37,934 nucleotides of DNA from Chitinispirillia bacterium (lineage in GTDB: Bacteria; Fibrobacterota; Chitinivibrionia; Chitinivibrionales; Chitinispirillaceae). Shown here in pieces: positions 28,005 to 36,638 of the stretch. Every line of letters begins with the position of its first letter. Position 1 is the first letter of the stretch. Location: contig WQTH01000012.1 in assembly GCA_009786415.1 (NCBI GenBank), forward strand, positions 1 to 37,934. Direction: 5' to 3'. A program made the translations under genes and the position numbers. A model generated the notes under the pieces. It saw nothing but the letters and a program-made list of their open reading frames with translations. It was not told the DNA's origin and ran no database searches.

Positions 28005-28029
28005 GGGCGGCCGGGGGGACGGCCGCCCC
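28005..28029. repeat. REP-like palindrome GGGCGGCCG-GGGGGA-CGGCCGCCCC
   Basis: 9-bp perfect arms, nearly the same sequence as 3041..3064. Confidence 0.75.
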
Positions 28030-28044
28030 TGCAAACATTTTCGA

Positions 28045-28317
28045 TCAAGCCGGCGTTGCTGCCGGGACCGGGATAATGCTCACCTTTTTGCGGTCGCCCG
28101 TGGTGCGCGAGAACTGGACGGTGCCGGTGGTCTTCGCGAACAGCGTGTCGTCCGAGCCGCGGCCTACATTGGCGCCGGGGTGTACTACGGTGCCCTTCTG
28201 GCGCACAATGATGCTGCCGGCAGGTACAACCTGACCGCCGAAGCACTTGACGCCGAGCTTCTTAGGATTACTGTCGCGGCCGTTGCGGCTGCTGCCTACT
28301 CCCTTTTTATGTGCCAT
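28045..28317 (-). CDS. rpmA: 50S ribosomal protein L27
   Basis: '[61 protein letters not shown]'. Confidence 0.97.
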   Translation of the reverse strand: MAHKKGVGSSRNGRDSNPKKLGVKCFGGQVVPAGSIIVRQKGTVVHPGANVGRGSDDTLFAKTTGTVQFSRTTGDRKKVSIIPVPAATPA

Positions 28318-28329
28318 TTTATAGCTCCT

Positions 28330-28641
28330 TTACGCGTTTATCGAGACGATCTCGACTTTGGTGAATTGCTGGCGGTGGCCGTTCTTGCGCTTGTAGTCCT
28401 TGCGGCGCTTCTTTTTGATGACGAGGACTTTTTTGTCCTGGCCGTGCTCAAGAACCTTGGCTGTAACGGTCGCACCCGCAACGGTCGGGGTGCCCACGGT
28501 GATCTTGTCGCCCTCGGCGGTAAGAAGCACCCTGTCGATGGTCAGGCTGCTGCCCGCCTCCGCCGAAACCAGCGGAATGTTGATTTTGTCGCCCTGAGAT
28601 ACCTTAAACTGGACCCCGGCCTGTTCGATAATAGAATACAT
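28330..28641 (-). CDS. rplU: 50S ribosomal protein L21
   Basis: 'MYSIIEQAGVQFKVSQGDKINIPLV'; 'RRKDYKRKNGHRQQFTKVEIVSI'. AGGAGG precedes ATG at 28641. Confidence 0.96.
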   Translation of the reverse strand: MYSIIEQAGVQFKVSQGDKINIPLVSAEAGSSLTIDRVLLTAEGDKITVGTPTVAGATVTAKVLEHGQDKKVLVIKKKRRKDYKRKNGHRQQFTKVEIVSINA

Positions 28642-28740
28642 CTGTACATCTCCTCCTAAGAAATTTCCACACAATTTAGTAAATATAATACATTGAACCG
28701 CAAAAATCAAATAAAAAATAAAAAAACTTTGGGCCGGGGG

Positions 28741-30300
28741 TCAAGACTCCTCCTCCCGCACCACCCCGCCCGCTATCTCCCTGAAGCTGAACTCGTCCTG
28801 GTCGTAGTCGTCGTTCACCACCACGTCCAAATGGCAGCGGTGCTCCTTTTCCAGCATGTCCCGCATCGCCCAATTATTGTCCTTCAGGTACTCCGCGACC
28901 ACATGGTGTACGTAAACCGTCACCTTTTTGGGCCGTTTTTGGGCCCGGCGCAGGTCGCGGTCTATGCGGGAGGTTACCGTTTCGGGGGAGAATATCCAGC
29001 CCAGGCCCCCGCAGGAGATGCAAACGTCGGTGAAGAACTCCTGCAGTTCCGGGCGCACGCGCTTACGGGTAATCTCCATGAGGCCGAACTTGGAGAGCCC
29101 GGTATAATCGGTGGCCGTGGGGTCGGCGTCCAGCATCTTTTTCATGGCCGCCTCTATCTTGCGGCGGTTCTCCGGGTACTTCATGTCTATGAAATCCACC
29201 ACAATCTGCCCGCCTATGTCCCTCAGCCGCAGCTGCCGGCATATCTCCACCGCCGCGTCGCTGTTCGTCCTGTAGATCGTCTCCTCAAGGCTGTTCTTGT
29301 TCCGGCCCACGTTCCTGCCGGTATTCACGTCAATGGCCACCAACGCCTCGGTCCGGTCTATCAGTATGTACCCGCCGCTTTTGAGCCAGACCTTGCGCTT
29401 GAGCAGCCGGTCCAGGTCTTTCTCTATATCAAACTTGTCGAAGAGCGGCACCTTATCCTTATAATAGTAGACGCGCTTGGCCATTTCCGGGGAAAGAGCC
29501 TTCACGTAGCCCAGAATATCTCTGTAATCGTCCTCCTGATCCGCGTAGACCTCCGTCACGTCCTCGGAGAAGAGGTCCCTTATGACCCGCGTGGTGATGC
29601 CAAGCTCCCGGTGCACCAGCTTTATCCCGGCGCCGCCGCTGAGCGCCTCCTCCCGAACCCGCTTCCACGCGTCGAGAAGCATGTGGATCTCGTTGACGAA
29701 CTCGGTTTCCGACACGCTTAGGCCTATGGTCCTCACGATGAACCCTATCCTCGGCGGCTTGATCTGCGCTATAAGCTTCTTGAGCCGCGCCCGGCGCCCC
29801 GACTCGCTGCTCTTCTTGGAGACGCCTATGAAATCGGTATCGGGAACCAACACCAAAAAGCGGCCGGCCAGGCTTATCTGCGTAGTCACCTTGGGGCCTT
29901 TGGTGCTTATGGGCTCCTTTACCACCTGCACCAAAACCTCCTGCCCCTTCTTGAGGACCTTTTCGATGGGAACCTTGGGCACCTTTACGCGCTTACACTT
30001 CCCCCCACCGCGCCCCCCCTGCGAGAACCGCTCCATCAACTCCTCCTCCAACTCGTCATCCTCCATAAACAGGGATGGGTCTACATCGGAGGCGTGCAAA
30101 AAGGCCGCCTTCTCCATACCTATATCGATGAAAGCCGCCTGTATGCCCGGCAGTATCGATACCACCTTGCCCCTGTAAATGTTCCCCACCAGCCTGAAAT
30201 AATCGGGCCGCTCTACTACCAGCTCCGCCACCTTGTCATTCTCCAACAGCGCCGCGCGTTTTTCAGTCGGCGTCGCGTTGAACAGAATTTTTTTTACCAT
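28741..30300 (-). CDS. rng: Ribonuclease E/G family protein
   Basis: 'NIYRGKVVSILPGIQAAFIDIGMEKAAFLHASD', 'GGYILIDRTEALVAIDVNTGRNVG', 'IGGQIVVDFIDMK', 'GLMEITRKRVRPEL'. Confidence 0.94.
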   Translation of the reverse strand: MVKKILFNATPTEKRAALLENDKVAELVVERPDYFRLVGNIYRGKVVSILPGIQAAFIDIGMEKAAFLHASDVDPSLFMEDDELEEELMERFSQGGRGGGKCKRVKVPKVPIEKVLKKGQEVLVQVVKEPISTKGPKVTTQISLAGRFLVLVPDTDFIGVSKKSSESGRRARLKKLIAQIKPPRIGFIVRTIGLSVSETEFVNEIHMLLDAWKRVREEALSGGAGIKLVHRELGITTRVIRDLFSEDVTEVYADQEDDYRDILGYVKALSPEMAKRVYYYKDKVPLFDKFDIEKDLDRLLKRKVWLKSGGYILIDRTEALVAIDVNTGRNVGRNKNSLEETIYRTNSDAAVEICRQLRLRDIGGQIVVDFIDMKYPENRRKIEAAMKKMLDADPTATDYTGLSKFGLMEITRKRVRPELQEFFTDVCISCGGLGWIFSPETVTSRIDRDLRRAQKRPKKVTVYVHHVVAEYLKDNNWAMRDMLEKEHRCHLDVVVNDDYDQDEFSFREIAGGVVREEES

Positions 30301-30323
30301 CCTTACACCACCTCATAAATTTT

Positions 30324-33300
30324 TTAGAATACCACCTCGGCCAGCAGTTGGAACCGGTGTTGGTTTATCTCCCTGCCGTCCTGGTTTTTATATGATCCGA
30401 GGAACCTTGCTTCGCCCCGTATGTTTTCCGTAAACCTGTATGTAATGAACGGCGAGTAATTGAAGTCGCTTTCGCGCTTGATTTCGTCCTCCTCGTCGCC
30501 GATTTTGTTAGTGCGCTTTATCTGGTTCTCCCAGTTGACGCCAAGGCCCACCGTGGCCTTTCCCTGCACGGGTATGACCCACTTGCGTATGCGGATTTCG
30601 GTAAGGCTGCCAAGGCCGGAGAAGTCGTAAGCCGCCGTGAGCGTGTGGCTGTGGCGGTTTGTCCGCTCGGCTGAAATGAATCCAATCTCCGTGTTTTCGT
30701 CTACAGCCTTGCCGCCCGTAGAGACGCGCGTGCTCGTGATGGCGTAGCGGTAGCTGGCGGTGAGCGCCGGCCAGCGGTGGAACCGGGCGTCGAAACTCGC
30801 CAGCGGCTGAAAATCGAAGGCCGTGGTCGTGTCGGTACGCTCGCGCGTCTCCTTGCGCGAACGCTTGTAACCCGCCGACGATGTGGCGCTAAGCTTCGAC
30901 AGGTACTTTTTGACGATCCCGATATTGCCTAAAACCTCCGTGCTCGCGCTGGCGCGGGCCTCCGGCAGAACCACCGTAGTGTCTATGAACGCGGTATCCG
31001 GCTGCGAGGCGAACTCCCTGCCCCAGCCGAATGATACGCTCGTGAAGTTGATCCTTATCGGCTCAGGGATGACAAACGACGTAGATAAGCGCGCCGACCA
31101 GTTACCGCTTGACTGGTCATTGCGATAGAGGTCATGCGCTACGCCGCCGTTCATGCGGTATTGCATCCACCCAAGGCCGTCCTGACCGAGGCTGCCAAAG
31201 AGATAATCGTGCGCGGAGCGACGCATACCCAGCTGATACTTGAAAAAATCGTAATGGCTCATACCCAAAGTATCGTACAGATACCCGGAACTCAAAAAGT
31301 CATTCTTAAGAATAGTATTGACGTCATACTCGAAGTTTATGGTGCGCATATTAATCTTCATAGCCCCATCGGCGAGCCATGTCATAAACCCTTTTTGCAC
31401 CGGCGGCTTTGCGGCCGCTGTATCGGCGGTGTCGGCTTTTACGGTCTGCGCCGCTCTGGTTGGCGCCGGCGTAGCGAACTTCCTGAACAGGTCCGTCAGC
31501 AGGAACGCAGTCCTGAAACGTGTCGCCGTATTAACCTCGGCGTTGAGATACTGCGTGCTGTCGTTATCCCGGCGCGTGTACAGGCCAGCGTAATTTGCGC
31601 CGTACTCAAGCGTATGCGTCATCCATCCTACGAACTGCGGGGTGAGCTTGGCCGATGCCGACTGCGTGCGCCCACGCTCGCCGTAGAGTACACCGTACCT
31701 GTCCCAGTACTCGTCCTCGTTGTTGTTAAGCCCGAAGATGCCGGGGAATGTGCTGTCTATCATCAGCTCCCAGTCGTTTCTCGTCTGTAAAGAGGCCAGA
31801 TCGCGGTCCAACTTCGTGGTGTATGTCAGATTCAGGAGCGGGTCTATGGGCGTATACTCGATCTCCAAACCGTGCCTCATGTCAAATGTGCGCGTGGTAA
31901 AGTTGTGAACGTTCAGTTTTGCGTCGTTGCGTATCTCGGTGCGGTGCTGAACCTCAGCCAGATGGATGTCTATAGTGGCCGGCAGCAGGTTAAACGAGTA
32001 CCTTCTGTACATTGCCGGCATCCACTCGAACCCGCTGAACGGCGCGGCGCTGGTCCACTCCGGCGGGTTGCGGGGGCTCAGATCGTAACGAAGGTTCCCG
32101 GCGTAGGTGACGGTAGTGTCGGTCCTTACGTAGTCGGAACTATCAGGGTCTTCGTGCGGGCCGCGGCCTGTTACGCTTGCGGTCATGTTATAGCTTACGT
32201 CCGTTTTTATCCTGTCTAACGTAAAACCGATAAGCGGATTCTCCGACTCGCTGGACTTTTCGAACGAAGTATACAGGTTCTGCGTAGTGGTAAACGTCTC
32301 AAACCGCTGCGCGCGCGACTGCTCGCCCTCGGCGCCCTTTCCGGTCATCATACCGATAATATCCTTGGACATATCCCAAAAACCGTCCGGTTTGCCGTTG
32401 TCGTTGAGCAGCAGAATATCGCTCTGCGGTTTAATAGTGGGCCTCGAGAGCCCGCCCGATACCGCCCCGCCTACAGGTATGGAAACCCCCCACCGCTCCG
32501 GCATGAACTTGTTGAGCTGCATCTTAGCCGTAAGATTGGCCGTGAGGTCGCTTCTGTTCTCGGTGCTCAGCGGCACATCGGTCATCGTTCTGAAATCACC
32601 GTCCGTATAGCTGACGCTCGTGGCGAGCGACAGGAAGTCGGCCCACTGCGTAGATAGATTGACACGCGCGGCTACACCGCTTAACACGCGCGCGCTGGTG
32701 GCGACAAGTTCGTTGATCCATATCTCACCCTCAACAGGCCCGCCCGGACCGCGCGTCACACCCATGGCCATATACGTTATCGCCTTAAAATTGGGACGCT
32801 TGCCGGCAGGAGCCACAACGCGCAGGGGGCCGTTCGAAACATCCATCGCCAAACCGTCTATATCGCCCATCATCTTAACGTCGGAGAGCGCCAGCAGACT
32901 GAAGCCAAAATCGTTCCACCCTATACGCGTAAGCGGCGCGGCGTACTCGTAATACGTAGAATCGTCGCTGCCGAACCGCATCACGAACTTCAGGTCATCC
33001 CCATAGTTGGCCGCGCTGTGGACCTTGATGGTAAGGGAATCGTATCCCGAAATATTCTGCGGGTATTGGCCCATATTCTTGCGCACCGTAGCCGTGTCGC
33101 CGGAACCCATGTTGAAGAAGCGCAGGCGCAGCGACTGCTCCACCGGCGTAGTCTCGCCGGCCTTGGGTTTAACTATGCTGCCGTAGACGCTGTTGTAGTA
33201 GTCCATGTCCTCCATATTGCTTATGCTTAAGGGCTCTATCTTGTCCTCCATGCCCGGCGTAGGCTCCCAAACATTACCCACAAGCTCGAAACCGGCGATA

Positions 33301-36300
33301 AGCAACTCGTACTCCTGCGTCTGCGACCTGTTGTCGAAGTCGTGCCACACAAGCCTCACACCGCGCACCTTGGCCCAGTCGGGCGCTCCGCCAGCAGCGG
33401 AGTCCTTTACTACCGAAACCTGATCGAGTACGTCCTTGAGCGGTATGCGGTAGTAGCGCCAATCGCCTATGGTACGCGCGGTCCTGTCTATGTAGGGCGA
33501 CGCATCGTTATCTAAGTCAATCTCATATGAATAGTACGTCTCGATGATGTTGATGCGTGGCACGCCGTCGAAGTCTATGTTCTCGGTGTCGTAAAGACTG
33601 TTGCCCCACGTACCGTTGGTGGAACGGAAACCGTTCAGGTTATCCTTATCATACCTGTGAAACCGGTCGCCTGACGGATTGTCGAATCCGCGCGGGGAAA
33701 CCAGTCTGGAATCATTGCGCCAAAGCGTGTCCCACCCGCTGCCGTCGGCGCGCGGCAGTACATAAAACTTGTTCTCCACGTCAAGCGCGTTCAGCCCCTT
33801 GTCAAACTGCGACAGCAGTTCCGGGCGGTTTTGATATGTCTGGTCCTCAAGGTCGAAGCGTCCGTTGGGGGGGGCGCCGTTTATAACCTGATCGTGGCTG
33901 AATGTGCCTATCTGTATCATAAGCTTGCCTCTGCGCGCCGGCCCGCCCGCGCCTTTGGGGTTTACCACAAACTCGACGTACCGGTGATTCTCCATGTTTA
34001 TGCCGTTGCGTCCAAGCGACGTGGTTATAGAGGCGTAGGAGTTCAGAAAAAGGTCTCTGACCTCCTGTGAGTGCTCGCGCGAGGCCGGCGTTACGTGGAG
34101 GCGCAAAACATCCACATGATTATCCATATTGTTGTAGCGGTGGTTGTTCGGGTCGCGTTCCCATATCGCAAACCTGTTGATGCGGAACCTGTCGTCGTAC
34201 TGGCTCGGAGTGAACCAGTAGAAATCCCACGCCGGTATCCGCAATTTCTCCAGCATTTCCGCCGCTATGGCGTCGGGCCCGCCGGTGTACTTGAACGGAT
34301 AGTGCGAGTTGTACCAGTTTACGTGACGCAAACTCAGCGAGTACCCGTCCTTCGTTCTCTCAAAATCGTCAAGGTACGCGCCCTTATCCTTAGAGGTATT
34401 TGGATTCATGCGGCTGTGGACTACCTCGAAGTCGAGCTTGGCCGCAGACGGCGCCTCAGTCTTCACGCCCGGCAGCAGGTCGACGGCCTTGGTCATCCAC
34501 TCAGGCTCAATGTCGAGGCTCGTGTTGAAACTCAGGTGCAGTTTGCTAAACGGCTCGTTGCCCAGCTGCGGGATATCATCGGCGGACGTTACAGCGTTTT
34601 GATAAAGAACGCTTGCGGCCATAAATGAATTGTCGCTTACAAACGGCAGCCGCATCTCGCCGCGCAGGCCGGTGAACACCTTTTTCTCGAGGACAAAGTC
34701 GGACTCGCGCTGATATGTGATAAAGATGGACTCCGCCGACCGCGCGCGCGTAGAAAGCAGGTCAATGATACCCATCTGATAATCAATCTCATAATCCACA
34801 TCCTCTTCAAGTTCCGTACCCGAGTTGGTCTTGACCTTTACGGTCCCCGGCAGAATGTTCCATCCGAGATTGTCGTACGAGGCCCTGCGCGTCGACCCGT
34901 TGGTCAGTATCCCGAACTTTGGCACATAGTCACGCATTACGGTGGTTCTGGAGCCAAGCCTGTATATGGAGGAATCGGCCATGCTCCCCAACGCCGGATT
35001 GGCGAACGGCTCGAGGCCGTTTGACTCCACGCTCCACGGCGGCAGTATCAACTCTTCACGCACCAGATTAAAAATCTCCACATTTTCAAGCCGGGCGCGC
35101 CCCTGATCGTCCGTAAGCCCCATCGCGCGGGAAATCAACTGCCCGGAAGAAGTGTGTTTTATGGTGTCACCTACTGCCGGGTCCATCCAGAAGAGTTCGA
35201 GCTTGCCATCCTCTATTTCTGTCATGTAGTAAACGTTGCGCCACATGAGCCCAAACAGCGGGTTGTTCGCGTTTGTCAAATCGTCCATATTGCGCGGCTT
35301 GAGGAGCGACAGGTTCTGCCGGCTGTTGTTGGGCGCGCTTGTAGGCACTATGGTGCCCTTGTTCATACTCGCGTCTAACGCCGTCATGGCGATGGCGACA
35401 AACTCATCGTCCTTAACGTTGTAGGAGAAACGCACGTAACCGCGGTCATAATCTATGTTGTAGTCGGTATTCTCGGCAAGCTGCCTGAAGCATACTTCGC
35501 TTCCGTTAATTTCCGCCAGATAGCGCAACTGCGTGGTCTGCGATGTCTCGTTGCACGGTATGGAAACAAACGCCTGAAACTGCGTGATCCGCGGCGGGCG
35601 CGGCGCGTTACGGTCGGGATTGTTTATGCTGTAGAGGCGGTTGTAATAATCGCGATAAAGGCGATCTACAAAGAAGTACCTGTTCTTGATGAACTCGTTG
35701 TCCCGCAGCGCGGCCATACTGTTAGGATCGTTTTTCCCGCCCAGCTCCTTGGTTAAGGCCTCGCCCTGTGCGTGGCTGGCCACGGCAGTAAGCATAAGCG
35801 GTCCGAACTTGGCCCGCACCTTTACGCCGAAGAGGCCGTCGTGCTTGTCGGAGTAACCCGACAGACTCGTACCCGGCATATCGAAACCCGTGTACCCCGC
35901 CACAATCTCCTGAATGATCTCGTCCTCAAGCTCGCCTGGGTAAGACTCCTTGTACTCCACCTTAAAATTTTTCAGCGGATCGTCGGAAAAATCGAAACCG
36001 TCCTGCTTGGAGTGAGTGATGTTGACGCTTATAAGCCGCCCTACGCTCCCATACAACGCAAACTCGTAGTTGGGATTGAAATCTATGGGAATGATGTCGG
36101 TAATCTCATCCTCCTTGCTTGTCCTTGTGGTAGTCTGCTCGTAGCCGACTATCAACTGCAGACGCCCTTCTATCTTTAATCTCGGAGGATCGTTACCCAA
36201 AAGCCTTTGAGCCCACGGAGGGTAGTGTACGGCAAGCTCCCACTGCAGCGCGCGCGGAGGCGCGGCAAGTTCCTGCTTTCTCTCCTCTGTCAACTTACTG

Positions 36301-36638
36301 TACCACGCGTCGTAAAACAACGCGTTTTTCTTGTCATTGATGTAATCGTTCAGCTCATCGTAGTGGTACATCCATACCGAGTTACCGTTCTCGTCGCGCC
36401 GCACAAACGTCAACTGGCGCTTCTCGAAGTCTATTATGGCGGTGTCGCGAAACATTTTGCTCTCGTTTTTGAGAATCGCTCCGTTACCATCTGTAAAGGG
36501 GCTGCGGTACGACGAACCAAACGGGGGTTCGTATCCGTGTATTACGGGCGGCTCGTACTGTAAACCCTGGGCAAACAGTGCGGAAGCGGCCAATAAAAAC
36601 ACGATTAATAACGCCAATCCACAATAAAGGTTTTTCAC
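30324..36638 (-). CDS. sprA: SprA/Sov-type giant outer-membrane protein (T9SS translocon homologue)
   Basis: 2104 aa with signal peptide; 'GRLQLIVGYEQTTTRTSKEDEITDIIPIDFNPNYEFALYGSVGRLISVNITHSKQDGFDFSDDPLKNFKVEYKE' resembles the SprA N-terminal region; many outer-membrane beta-strand patterns. GTG start directly after the upstream stop. Confidence 0.88.
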   Translation of the reverse strand: MKNLYCGLALLIVFLLAASALFAQGLQYEPPVIHGYEPPFGSSYRSPFTDGNGAILKNESKMFRDTAIIDFEKRQLTFVRRDENGNSVWMYHYDELNDYINDKKNALFYDAWYSKLTEERKQELAAPPRALQWELAVHYPPWAQRLLGNDPPRLKIEGRLQLIVGYEQTTTRTSKEDEITDIIPIDFNPNYEFALYGSVGRLISVNITHSKQDGFDFSDDPLKNFKVEYKESYPGELEDEIIQEIVAGYTGFDMPGTSLSGYSDKHDGLFGVKVRAKFGPLMLTAVASHAQGEALTKELGGKNDPNSMAALRDNEFIKNRYFFVDRLYRDYYNRLYSINNPDRNAPRPPRITQFQAFVSIPCNETSQTTQLRYLAEINGSEVCFRQLAENTDYNIDYDRGYVRFSYNVKDDEFVAIAMTALDASMNKGTIVPTSAPNNSRQNLSLLKPRNMDDLTNANNPLFGLMWRNVYYMTEIEDGKLELFWMDPAVGDTIKHTSSGQLISRAMGLTDDQGRARLENVEIFNLVREELILPPWSVESNGLEPFANPALGSMADSSIYRLGSRTTVMRDYVPKFGILTNGSTRRASYDNLGWNILPGTVKVKTNSGTELEEDVDYEIDYQMGIIDLLSTRARSAESIFITYQRESDFVLEKKVFTGLRGEMRLPFVSDNSFMAASVLYQNAVTSADDIPQLGNEPFSKLHLSFNTSLDIEPEWMTKAVDLLPGVKTEAPSAAKLDFEVVHSRMNPNTSKDKGAYLDDFERTKDGYSLSLRHVNWYNSHYPFKYTGGPDAIAAEMLEKLRIPAWDFYWFTPSQYDDRFRINRFAIWERDPNNHRYNNMDNHVDVLRLHVTPASREHSQEVRDLFLNSYASITTSLGRNGINMENHRYVEFVVNPKGAGGPARRGKLMIQIGTFSHDQVINGAPPNGRFDLEDQTYQNRPELLSQFDKGLNALDVENKFYVLPRADGSGWDTLWRNDSRLVSPRGFDNPSGDRFHRYDKDNLNGFRSTNGTWGNSLYDTENIDFDGVPRINIIETYYSYEIDLDNDASPYIDRTARTIGDWRYYRIPLKDVLDQVSVVKDSAAGGAPDWAKVRGVRLVWHDFDNRSQTQEYELLIAGFELVGNVWEPTPGMEDKIEPLSISNMEDMDYYNSVYGSIVKPKAGETTPVEQSLRLRFFNMGSGDTATVRKNMGQYPQNISGYDSLTIKVHSAANYGDDLKFVMRFGSDDSTYYEYAAPLTRIGWNDFGFSLLALSDVKMMGDIDGLAMDVSNGPLRVVAPAGKRPNFKAITYMAMGVTRGPGGPVEGEIWINELVATSARVLSGVAARVNLSTQWADFLSLATSVSYTDGDFRTMTDVPLSTENRSDLTANLTAKMQLNKFMPERWGVSIPVGGAVSGGLSRPTIKPQSDILLLNDNGKPDGFWDMSKDIIGMMTGKGAEGEQSRAQRFETFTTTQNLYTSFEKSSESENPLIGFTLDRIKTDVSYNMTASVTGRGPHEDPDSSDYVRTDTTVTYAGNLRYDLSPRNPPEWTSAAPFSGFEWMPAMYRRYSFNLLPATIDIHLAEVQHRTEIRNDAKLNVHNFTTRTFDMRHGLEIEYTPIDPLLNLTYTTKLDRDLASLQTRNDWELMIDSTFPGIFGLNNNEDEYWDRYGVLYGERGRTQSASAKLTPQFVGWMTHTLEYGANYAGLYTRRDNDSTQYLNAEVNTATRFRTAFLLTDLFRKFATPAPTRAAQTVKADTADTAAAKPPVQKGFMTWLADGAMKINMRTINFEYDVNTILKNDFLSSGYLYDTLGMSHYDFFKYQLGMRRSAHDYLFGSLGQDGLGWMQYRMNGGVAHDLYRNDQSSGNWSARLSTSFVIPEPIRINFTSVSFGWGREFASQPDTAFIDTTVVLPEARASASTEVLGNIGIVKKYLSKLSATSSAGYKRSRKETRERTDTTTAFDFQPLASFDARFHRWPALTASYRYAITSTRVSTGGKAVDENTEIGFISAERTNRHSHTLTAAYDFSGLGSLTEIRIRKWVIPVQGKATVGLGVNWENQIKRTNKIGDEEDEIKRESDFNYSPFITYRFTENIRGEARFLGSYKNQDGREINQHRFQLLAEVVF

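Noticed and set aside
28693-29721. 342-aa plus-strand ORF
   Set aside because: Antisense shadow of the RNase E/G gene.
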